Part shown: positions 40,593 through 51,678 of the stretch, piece after piece
How the letters are laid out: each line of letters starts with the position of its first letter
Numbering within the stretch: position 1 is the first letter of the stretch
Assembly (NCBI GenBank): GCA_949318235.1
Contig: OX439127.1
Span: forward strand, 16,611,756-16,675,755
Direction of reading: 5' to 3'
DNA from: Ecdyonurus torrentis
Taxonomy: Eukaryota > Arthropoda > Insecta > Ephemeroptera > Heptageniidae
Length of the DNA: 64,000 nucleotides
Program-made: the position numbers and the translations under genes
The notes under the pieces: model-generated
Databases searched by the model: none
Told to the model about the DNA's origin: nothing
Seen by the model: the letters and a program-made list of their open reading frames with translations, nothing else

Positions 40593-42020
40593 ACAAAACT
40601 AATGATGACTCTTCTCAGTAATCAACCTGATAACCCTTATTGCCAATGACAAGTGCTGGTTATATGAAGTTGCCTATTGAAGACATGAAATGTTGTGAAT
40701 ATAATAGACATTTAACATGGATAACACTTAACATTTAAGTAACACATCAATACACATAGTTTAATCTAACACTACTCAAAGTGCTTAGAAGATAGACCCG
40801 AACATCCTTCTCTTTCCAAGCACCCTGTTTTCTTGCATTAATTTTTGTTTCACATTCTGATCAACACTTTGGTCATATTGTACCTAAAGTAGTTGTATCA
40901 GAGAATTTTAATTTAAAAAAAATTCTTCATATGAGCAATGAAAGTTATGCATCGACTTTGAGTTACATGTGTATTCATGGGGAGCTATTGTGCTATATGC
41001 CTCAAAGTGGGAAAAAAAATCCATCTCAAATGGTTTGCTTTGCTTATAATAAATTAGGAAACATGGCTATTGCAACTCACTTGACATGGCAAGCAATGAG
41101 ATCTTTGAATTCAATTTCTGAACTAACCATGATATCCAAGTTACATTATTGAATTTTAATAAAGAAGCAACTGTTTTGATGCAACAGAAGCAGATGTGAG
41201 TGAAATCGTTTATAGTCAGCCCCAGAACAATTACCAAATCAAATGCCATATTATTGCCTATGTTTTTGCCCATACGTAAAGTTGGAATTTAATGGTGCAG
41301 TATTGAAGTGACTTATACATTTTTTTTTTTTTTTTTTTTTTTTAACCTTGCAGCCATAGACTACTGATAAATTAGAAGAAAAAAAAGTAATTGTTTGCTC
41401 AGGTTATTGGGTCCAAAGATCTCAGAGCTTACTTTCTTAGCAAAGTAAGCTGTCATAGCCATGTTCTAGAGTTTGTTATGGGAAATGAACCATTTGAAAG
41501 ACTTTTTCAAACTTAGCTTCAGGGCTTATACTGGAGCACCATTATAGCTATACATGAAAATATAAGTAATTCAAAAAGTTGACTCACAAATTTCATTAAT
41601 CTAAAACAGTTAAGAAAGATACTGTTTGTTTGTTTTTTTGTTTTGTTTTTTCTTCTTCTTCTACATAAAATCAAACTTAGCCTATATGATATTTTATTAT
41701 TATTTTCTACACTCTTCAATTTACAAAATACATAGAATGAGATGAAAGAATAATAATTAATACACTACACATATACACCCAAGAACACGCCCATACTTTT
41801 AATTTCAAGGGTTATATATCATTGAGTTTATAAGTTCTTTCGCTCTCTTAATAGTTTGCTGCTAGTAACAAGTGAAACAGAAAAGTTAGAGATCATCTAA
41901 GACTGAATTTTGCAAATCAGTCCTCTATAATTTCAAATAAAATTTGAACTGCAGCAGGCAGTCTCACTGCAGCATCAAATAGATATATAAAACTTAAAAC
42001 ATTTATTATTAATTACGTGC

Positions 42021-42225
42021 AGCACTTTGATGTTGTAGCAAACAATATGTGTATCTCGGTTTTTGTCACAGGAAGCAAAATGTGTAAGTCATTTCCAAAC
42101 ATAATGTAGATGATGCTTGACTTGCACATATTGCTTCCCATGATAAAAAAAAAAACAAGATACACATTTTGCTTCCACTGACAAAAAACGAGATACACAT
42201 ATTGTTGGCTACAACATCCAAATGC
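42021..42225. mobile_element. Foldback element, about 205 bp
   Basis: Left arm GCAC.TTGATGTTGTAGC, CAATATGTGTATCTCG and GGAAGCAAAATGTGTA; the right arm gives the inverse, ending GGCTACAACATCCAAATGC. The two halves also contain a smaller repeated CACATTTTGCTTCC motif. Confidence 0.75.
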
Positions 42226-44044
42226 TTTTTTTTTTTTTTTTGGTTCTAGACACAGCCTACAAGAGCACATAATATTTGATACTAAAAATGACATAACTTG
42301 CTATCTGTTTCAGAACATGTATATAAAAAAAGTTTAAAAAAAGTTAAAAAAATATATACATAATATTTATTTATGAAAGGTGAAAAAACTGAAACAAAGA
42401 CACAGGAAATAGGGCCTATATTATTGGATGCCAGTTACAGGGGTTTAATTAATAATAATATAATACTAATAATAATAATAATAAAAAACTATGACTACGA
42501 AAAGCTATTTTCATTTTATTATTATTTGTATTTTTAAATTGTCTACCACAGAACACAAAAACAACATCAATTCCATTATTATTATTATTATTATTTTTTT
42601 TTTTGCCAGAGAAAATATTGCCACTTGACAACTTCTATATTTTGCATGCAACATTTAACATTGACCACCGAGATTTAAGAATTGAAGATATGAAATAATT
42701 GTGTATAATAGACATTTAAACACCGATTTGACACATCAATACATATAGTTTAATCTAACACTACTCAAGGTGCTTAGAAGATAGACCCAAACATCCTACT
42801 CTTTCTAAGCCCCCTGTTTTTGCTTTCCTTGTGTAGTATATTTTGATCAACATACTTTGGCCTATATATATGAGCCTAAAGTAGTTGCATCAGATAATTA
42901 TATAACTAAAAAATAACTTACAATCTAATGGCCTATGCACACAATACAATATTTTCAATGAGCAATATAAATCTGATTTTATGTCAATTCATAGCTCTTT
43001 AATGAAGATTGTGTGTAATCATATAGCAGATTGAGAATATTGCACAATGTGATGAAGCCTTAAAACACAGAAAGATAATACAGACTATTTGTCATAAAAA
43101 AGGTTATTTAATGATTCAACTCTAAATGTTTATGAATTTGCAAATAAACAAAATGCTTTTAATGAAACAAACTCAAAATTTAGACCTAAATATTCCTATT
43201 CATATATCTTTTTGACAACAGTTATTTATACCAAGTAATATTCAAAAAATTAAGTTTTTTTTCCTCTCTCTCTCTCGTCTTACATGCAATATGCCTTCAT
43301 CAAGTATTTTCTAATCTTTTGACACACTAATAATTATTGCAGTTGTTATTTTGTTTGACATTTCATTGAGTACATTAGTTTCCAAAGCTTTGAATAGCAA
43401 TGTTTACCAAGCAACAGTTTCCCAATAGTGAGAAAAAGCAAACCTATAGTGGAGATTTTTGAAACTTCCCATGACCCACAAATCATGTTAAACTTTTCCT
43501 TAAATTTCAAGTTTGGTCCAGACTGCATATTTCCCCAACTTGGAAAAAGGCATTTTAGCAGCAGAGAGTTAAAAGGATAAAAAACAAAAATTATAGGTAC
43601 TATATTTATCATTATTTTTCCTTATAATTTATGGTTAAATATGCTGTTTTTTTATAAGAATTTTTATGAATAATATCATACCTATATTTTAAAACAACAT
43701 TTTAAAATCAGGAAACAAATATTTCATATTAACTGAATCGTAACTATAAATAGTCAGGAAAGAGACATTTAAGGCACAAATGTGACATTTATTTCTACAT
43801 GCAAATGATTAAAAAAAAAAAAAAAAGCTATGAAATTTATTTTTTCCATTTAGTCAAAATATTTAAGCAATCAAAAAAATTTTTTAATGCCTTTTCTTTC
43901 TGTATACAGCCAATAATAACACATAGAGTTAATTGACACACAAGCACATAACTATTTTAGAATCAGAGTCCACACGGTAAATAAATATTTGAACAAAAGA
44001 TAATGAAATATTGAAGAAAATAAACCATCCAAGTTAAGTATGAT

Positions 44045-44362
44045 AAATTTGAAAGAAAAGGATAGGAGAAACCAGCAAGGGCTTTAATGAAAAAAGAGCC
44101 CAAGCGCTCAGTGAAAATCTTGCTGGCACAGAGATAATATATAGATTGGATACATTTGGCAATATATAAACTCCAAGAGAGATGGAGAGGACACTGATGA
44201 AGGCAAAACACACTCCATCTCTCTTGGAGTTTATTGCCGAAATATATCCAGTGTGTTACTTGTTTATTATTTCTGTGCTAGCAAGATTTTCACCGAGCTA
44301 TGGGACTCCCTTCACTATGGTAAGGCCCTTGTTAGTTTCTCCTATCTTTTTCTTTCAAATTT
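44045..44362. mobile_element. Foldback element, about 318 bp
   Basis: The left arm (ATAAATTTGAAAGAAAAGGA … CTCCAAGAGAGATGGAG) is inverted in the right arm (CTCCATCTCTCTTGGAG … CTTTTTCTTTCAAATTTAT). The arms share CAGCAAGGGC, CAAGATTTTCACTGAGC and TTTGGCAATATATAAACTCC. The short open frames here result from the symmetry. Confidence 0.85.
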
Positions 44363-44427
44363 ATCTGAAGAAAGATAACGTGACAATTAAAAGAGTTCTA
44401 TAGAAAAAAAAAAGAAAAAAAAAACGT

Positions 44428-44553
44428 GTACAGCTCTGGACAAAAGTTCCCGAACGGGGCAGCAGCGGCCGCTACGTTTTCTCTTTAAGATAACATAGTG
44501 TGTTTGCGGGTTGCCTATGCAAATCGTTCGAGAACTATTGGCCAGAGCTGTAC
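44428..44553. mobile_element. Tc1/mariner-type MITE, 126 bp
   Basis: Ends GTACAGCTCTGGACAAAAGT and, inverted, ACTATTGGCCAGAGCTGTAC; the inverted match continues for about 28 bases with three mismatches. TACAG and CTGTA at the two edges fit a TA target duplication with CAG termini. The GC-rich loop contains CAGCAGCGGCCGC. No coding capacity. Confidence 0.82.
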
Positions 44554-45762
44554 ATTGGAAAAATTGGGGTAGGTTAGGTGAGCATTAGCTGACAGGGACA
44601 CCATATACAAGCAAGAAAATCATTTTTACCCAAGACAAAATTGTACACATAAAACAAGAGCATGTGCCCTTGCCCCCCAAAAAATCTGACCACTCCATTG
44701 TGTATCCGAATGGGGAAACTTTAATGCAAACACTAATTTTTTTTTTCTGGGGTCAGTGCACTCTTTCCACACAGTGCATTTAAATTTGGCCTGCGGGGTT
44801 GGAAATTATTTTTCTCTTATCTTATAAGGCTACATTCTACTGCTCACCTCCCTTTCCACAAATTTCTACCTATTTCTGTATGTTTTTCTAACAAAACTTT
44901 TTATTTGTAAAATATTGCAGTCAATTTTTCCCTAATGTATATTATCATTATTATTTTTGCTGTACCACGCAAACCCACAAGTTGTTCACTCATTGGAATG
45001 GCACTTATGATAAAAGAGATCGTATGAAATTGTAAGCCATTATTGGAAAGAATTCATAACGCAAAAAAATACATATATAATTAATGAAGACTATAAGACA
45101 ATGACTTGCATAAAGGAGAAAATAATAATAATAAATGGGCAAAAATTACTTTTCTAGAAAATAGCCTGTTACCATACTTTCTTGATCAACTATTTAAATA
45201 TCCATAGTTCAACTAAACAAACTTGAAATAGATTTTCCAACATCCAAAAAATATTCAATTATTCCAATAATGTCACTACATATCAAATAAAGTGATTTAT
45301 TTTCCAAGTTCCAGTTGTTCAAATAATTATAGTTTTATTTGTTGTTGTTGATGTGAGGATACTCTGATAAATCAAAAGGATTTATATTTAATGATTATAC
45401 ATCATATTATTTGTTACTGTATTCAAAATATTTATATATCAAATCATTGTTGAGCAAATATAAAATATATTGACAAATATTTAGAGCAGCAATTAAAATA
45501 TGAAAGATGTAAATTTAAAATGTATGTAGAATTTTTACCAGTCAGCAGTACTTAACTAGCAAAATTCTGCATAATGCCATTATATAGTATAAAATAAAAA
45601 CAGTTGAAGGTCCAAATAAATTTACTACATATAAAAAACCTTTCTACAAATCTTTGCCACTTCCAGCCTAAGTTGAAAAGTATTGTAGGTGGTTTTTAGA
45701 TACTTATTACAGGAGCCTTAAAATGTTCATATCAAATACTGATTTTCTTCAGTTTCTTGCAA

Positions 45763-46233
45763 AGACTTGCAAAAGTAGGTTTAGTTAGAAAATAAACAAA
45801 CTCGCAGCCCAACAATACTAACAAAGTGCTAGCAGACGACTTTGTGTTCCTGTCGCAATTTAACATGCTTTCTTATGGGGCAATGAAGCAGCTATAACTT
45901 GAGTTAGAATTATTTCTCAGAGTTGAAATTTTTAGTGTAGCTTACTGAGCCTCAAAGCTTTTGTTTTCCTGGATTTCAATCAATTTGTTTACAAATTATT
46001 AATTGCATTCAATTGTCTTCAAATTCAGGAAAACAAAAGCTTTGAGGCTCGGTAAGCTAAAGTAAAAATTTAAGGTCTGAGAAATAATTCTAACTCAAGT
46101 TACAGCTGCTTCATTGCCCCATAAGAAAGTATGTTAAATTAAGACAGGAACACAACGTCATCTGCTAGCACTTTGTTAGTATTGTTGAGCTGCAAGTTTG
46201 TTTATTTTCTCACTAAACCTACTTTTGCAAGTC
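45763..46233. mobile_element. Large foldback element, about 470 bp
   Basis: Arms of about 210 bases. Left: GACTTGCAAAAGTAGGTTTA … TGCTAGCAGACGAC … GCCTCAAAGCTTTTGTTTTCCTG. The right arm is its inverse at about 90% identity, ending CTACTTTTGCAAGTC. Loop of about 45 bases. No gene. Confidence 0.92.
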
Positions 46234-47073
46234 TTCTATTACTTGCGTAATAAATTCTTTTCTTTTTTTTTTTTTTTTTTTTCCTTCTTCTTTTTAATCA
46301 ATTTAAATTAAAACTTAATCAGTATGAAGTTATTTCTTGTAATTTATATATTATTTTCATGCTTAATTATTTCAACCAGTAAACGAAAACAACCCCATGC
46401 AGCCTATATCTAATCAACATTAAGCAACATTTATATTTTACATGCAATATTTAAAGATATTTATCAAATAAAGACGTGATTAATATTTATAGACACCAAA
46501 TTGAATATATATATTTAACATGTATCTGACTCTAGTTAAAACACACAATTTACACATAGATGAATGTCAAACTACTCCAAGTTCTAAGAAGATGGACCCT
46601 AATGTACTAAATCTTTGCAAGCTCCCAGTTTATGACTCTTGTTAACTATTTTTATCAACACTTTGGCCATTATGAGCCTAAAGTAGTTAAATCAAAAAAT
46701 TCTAATTAAATAAATAATTACTTAATCCTAGTAAATAACACACAAAAATATTACTTTACTTCTTCACTTCACAAAAACTTACATTTTTTTTTCTTGTTCT
46801 CTTTCTTTTTGAAGCTCTGAATTTTAATAATGTTTCCAAGATGTAAAATAAATATCTGTACTGCGAAAAGATTTATATCGAAATATTGATATCATTTCAA
46901 CAACATTTATATATATTTATACTTTATACATACACAGACTAATAAAAGAGAAGGAAAGTTATTGATTTCTTACATAACATTTTGTACTCATCCATTGCAC
47001 TTTGCTATTATGCGATATATGTATATCTATTCTTATACATGATAGCTAAATGCAATTGTAGCACAAAATGGTG

Positions 47074-47107
<34 letters not shown>

Positions 47108-48115
47108 ATAACCACGCTTTTTTCTTTTATTGATCTTATCACAACTGTGATTGTTTTATATTTTTTTCTACTATTTATTTATACAGTATACATCAATAAC
47201 ATTTATTACATATAGTTTGGGGTTACTACTTGGGTTAAAAGATTCTTCCCATTCACTTTATCAACAGGGAAACTGATGATGAGCAAAATGGAAAGCTAGA
47301 CTTCATTCAAAACTGTATGTGGCATGTCAGTCCTAACTTCAACTTAGTATGAAGCTTGAACTGCAGCATGTTACCTTAATACAGCATCAAGTAAAAATAT
47401 ATATTCTAGTTTGTAGAAAAAACACAAAAAACATTTAGTGGCAATTGCTTTATTTTTCCTGTACACAGTCAACGTAATATCGTTGACCTTCAATGACATA
47501 ACTTTGCTTTCTGTTTCAGAATCAGTCCACAGTGCACAAAGTAAATATTTATAAAAAAAAAATCAATAATATTTACTGAAATGTCATACACCCGGGAATC
47601 TAATTTGGATGCAAGTTATAAGAAAAAACCAATAAAAATAATATTAAAACCAGAATGAGAAAAATTATTACCAATTCTGATATCAGTGTTTGTGTTAAGC
47701 AGAACACACAAACAACATCAATTTCATGTACATCTTGCCAAAGAAGAAATTGCCATTGGACAACACTAATATTTTGCATGCAACATTTAATAACATTGAC
47801 CACAGAGATGTAAGAGTTGAAGACATGAAATTGTGATTATATAATGACTTACATGTTAAACACCGATTGGACATTGAAGGGACACACATATACAATTTCT
47901 AAAACTACTCAAGGTGCTCAGAAGATGGACCCTAACATCCTACTCTTTCCAAGCTCCCAGTTGATGGAGCCTCACGTGTACCATTGTGATCAACACTTTG
48001 GCTACAATGAGCCTAAAGTAGTTGAATCAGATAATTACAAAATAAACAATGACAATCTAATTAAGCATCTAAAAAAAAAAAGACATTTCTTTAGACATAA
48101 ACGAGAAATCTAACA

Positions 48116-48121
48116 TTTATT
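48116..48121 (-). promoter_or_regulatory. Candidate poly(A) signal of Spt5
   Basis: AATAAA on the minus strand about 220 bases after the stop codon. It is the first clear signal downstream, which would make the 3' UTR about 240 bases. Confidence 0.5.
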
Positions 48122-48341
48122 AATATTATTTTAAACACATATTTCCCTAGAAGCAAAATAGAAATAATAAACAGAGAAATAGCTACTAGACATATTAAAA
48201 TGTCTCTATGAAATATTCATATATTTTTAAAACAGTTATTTACTTCTACAAAGGGGTTGGAATGAGGATGCAGGGAATATTGAAGGAGGACGTTGATATT
48301 GTATACTTTTCAACTATAGCTACTTGTGGAGTAAAGTGGAC

Positions 48342-51300
48342 TTAATCCACACGCATACGGCACAAATAACGTAGCTGTAACATCTTCACCTCATCAGGGC
48401 TGAGTTTGACGACTCCCTCATTGTTGTCGATGGAGAGCAGAGTGCCGACTGCCTCACGATCCTCGCCTAGGATCACCTTGACTTGATCTCCACGTTGTGG
48501 TACCACTGGCTCCAGTTGTTCAGACACCAGGTTCACCACACGATCTTCTTCAGGCAGGAACACTGAGCACATGCCACCCTGCACACACAAACACCACACG
48601 TTCATCACAAACCAAATGCTACATATCGCCGTGGCCGCGCCCAAAGGGCGTACTTGCATTTGACCACTTTTACTCAAAGGGCGTACTTGCATTTGGCTAC
48701 TTTTGATGCTGCGCAGGCATCCACCATAAGCTTAACATGTAAAACCGAGTGCAAGTACGCCCTTTGTTGTACTGGACAAAAATGCAAGTACGCCCTTTGT
48801 TGTACTGGACAAAAATACAAGTAAGCCTTTGTAAGACGACCTTGAAATGCAAGTACGCCCTTTGGGCGCAGCCAGAGTGATATAATGTGAAGCCCTTGTC
48901 AACTTACTTTTTTATCATTTAGAATACTAGATTGATAATTAGTAATTACCATACCTTATTATAAATAATTTAGACACCGCCATGTTGATTTTGAATTTAT
49001 ATTCATCTATTTTCATTTTGACGGTTATTTCACGCTTCTGACTTCACAATGTACCACCACCAATCACAGTCACCGCTCTGGTCACGTGATAAATTTAAGC
49101 CCCTCCCTCAAGTTCTTTGTACGCCATCATGGCCCCATCGGTACATTGTGATGTCAGATGCGTGAAATAACCGTCAAAAGGAAAATAAATACAAAATCAA
49201 CGTGGTGGTGTCTAATGCATGGATAATAAGGTATGGTAATTAACAATCTAGTATTCTAAATGATAAAAAAAGTAAGTTGACAAGGACTTTAACAATCTTA
49301 CAGCGTTATTTCACTTTTGATATGGGTCACATTCAAAACATAATTCTTAAAAATATTATAGAGCTAACTATGAAATGCTACACTTGATCTAAATAAATAT
49401 ACGGTTTTGTACTTTTTATATATATTTTTTTAATTGAATAGGACTAATCTTTATGGCTAATTCATGGTGTTACAGTATTTTAATGTGTTTTCAAAATGCT
49501 AGCATTTATTAGTTTTATTAGAGCCACAGGCTAAAACCAGCTTTTTAAGACAAAGTTTTAATTGAAAATGCTTTTTACATTGTTTATTGCAGCAAACTGT
49601 ACAGCTACTGAAAATGAATAAATAAATAAAAAAAATAAATAATAATAATAATAATAATAAAAAAACTGCAGAGAAAAAACTACTTTTTGGCAACGTTTCT
49701 ACTTTTATCTATGTACTTTCTACCTTAAGGGACCGTGTAAGTTGAAACAGTCTCCGTATGATTAGCATGCAAAAGAGACTTTTAGTATTTACGTTCTCTC
49801 TCTCTGAATATGATGTAATTATGACTAAAATTTATTTGCTGTAATCAGCATAAAATTTCGCTCTGAGGCCTGTTGATAAAAATTTTATATTATCAATAGA
49901 ATTTTTTATAATTAATTTCAAAGTTTGATAATTTTTTAATGAAGTTGTATATTTATTTTAGTGGTAACATTTACTGTCGTCAATAAGTCTGCGTACTGTA
50001 TATAATACAATAGCACTGCTGCACCTTTGTAAGTCAAAAAGTGCAGTAAAAAGTAAGTGAACAAAGAGCAGTTTTTCAATAGAAGAGATTACCTGCTACC
50101 TGACAACACGGGACCCAATTATCTTACGCGTCAATGATTTTGATAACTTGCGAAGTAACAGTCACAGTGAATCAAATTTATTTTAAATGTTAGTTTTATT
50201 AAAAATCATGCATATTTCTTTTTTGATCGAAGTTCTAACTTCATATTAAAGTAATATATTCAAATAAAAAAATATTACATATTACTCATTATTTTTAAAT
50301 CACAGTAGTTCAAAATATCGCTAGAACTTCGATCAAAAAAGAAATATGCATGATTTTTAATAAAACTAACATCTAAAATAAATTTGATTTACTGTGAAAA
50401 TTACTTCTCGAGTTATCAAAATCATTGACGCGTAAGATAATTGGGTCGTGTTGTCAGGTAGCATTGATCCCTTTTATCGCTCTTTTTTCACTTACTTTTC
50501 ACTGCAACTTTACTATACCTATACCTGATATACCTGAAAATAAATCAAAGTACCAACTTATGAAAATTCTTACTACAGCTATTAATTTTCATTTGCTTAT
50601 TTGAAAAATTAATATCTTTTTTCCTGCATGTCTTTAAAAAAATTTGTTAACGCCGCTCAAAGTGGAATTTTATTTACAATTTAATGCTCTAATTTCAAGT
50701 TTCTAGATATAAAATTGACAATTTGACGGCGTAAATGCGATTTTCCGTGCTTTGTTTATGGGGATTACCAACATACACGGCCCCTTAAGTTTAAACCGGC
50801 TAAAACTAAACATAAAAATAATAATAATAACTGCTGGTTTTATCCTGGTTTTCAACACTAGTACTTTATTGATATGACAAAATTACGTTGGCATAACAAT
50901 AGTTTAGCGAGATCTATTTTTAATTTTAAATCAATTGAGTTTAGCACTAGTTATAAAATTATAACAACAAATAATAAATGCAACATTAAAATGTTTATAC
51001 AAGGAGCTTGCAGAATTGGGTAGTTTAAAGGCAATATACAGCAACAAATGAAACTTATCAAACATTCTCATAAAAAAAAAATAATAAAAGTAAAAGTTGT
51101 CTCTATTATTTTCATAAATTATTATTGATTATTATTTATTAGTTAGCAGGGGTGAAATTGAAAATGTGGTGTGAAATTGAAACTCCAAACATGCGCAAGC
51201 TTTCAGTTTTCCCTATCTCATCAGCCACAGAGTACACTGAAAGCAGGTCTGTGATTGGATTTCAATTTCGACCTCCACTTCACCCCTGGTAACTATATCA

Positions 51301-51642
51301 AAATTTCAATTTTTTTTCTGGCTGCATTTGAGCACCTACCTTTTTTTGTTGGCTCTATTCACGATTCAATAATTAATGCTCTTAAAATAAATTAATTTGT
51401 CTATGATTAGGTGCTTTGCAAGCTCAGACAGTAAACTTTTTATTTTTGCATGCATCAATGGAACTTTTCATAAGGTACAGTTGGTTACACAAAATATGCC
51501 AGTCAAAGGATTTTACGTATGTTTACTACACCAACATGAATGAGTTGATGCATAACATTGAGAGAGGCGTTAACTGTTGCACTTCTCCACCTTTTACTTC
51601 ACTTGTATAAAAGGACACCAAAATATGCTGGCCCACCCAATC

Positions 51643-51678
<36 letters not shown>

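Larger units (their letters stand above)
38650..48300 (+). repeat. Four decayed tandem copies of one segment, each with different insertions
   Basis: A shared segment recurs in the same orientation. It begins with TTTGTAGAAAAA, GGCAATT(A/G)CTTTATTT and a cacag(c/t)caa motif (about 38670, 43880 and 47440, and less clearly near 41990). It continues with TTTGCATGCAACATTTAA (40193, 42640, 47770; altered at 46437). It ends with ACTACTCAAGGTGCTTAGAAG, then ATAGACCC(T/A)AACATCCT, CAACACTTTGG and GAGCCTAAAGTAGTTG (blocks at about 40771, 42761, 46572 and 47905). The copies are separated by about 2.0, 3.8 and 1.3 kb, and the differences are largely explained by inserted foldback and TIR elements. No reading frame is conserved across the copies. 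Confidence 0.8.

Noticed and set aside
47844..48113. 89-codon frame near the Spt5 3' end
   Set aside because: Falls in one copy of the tandem array; the frame is broken in the other three copies, so it is not conserved as protein.
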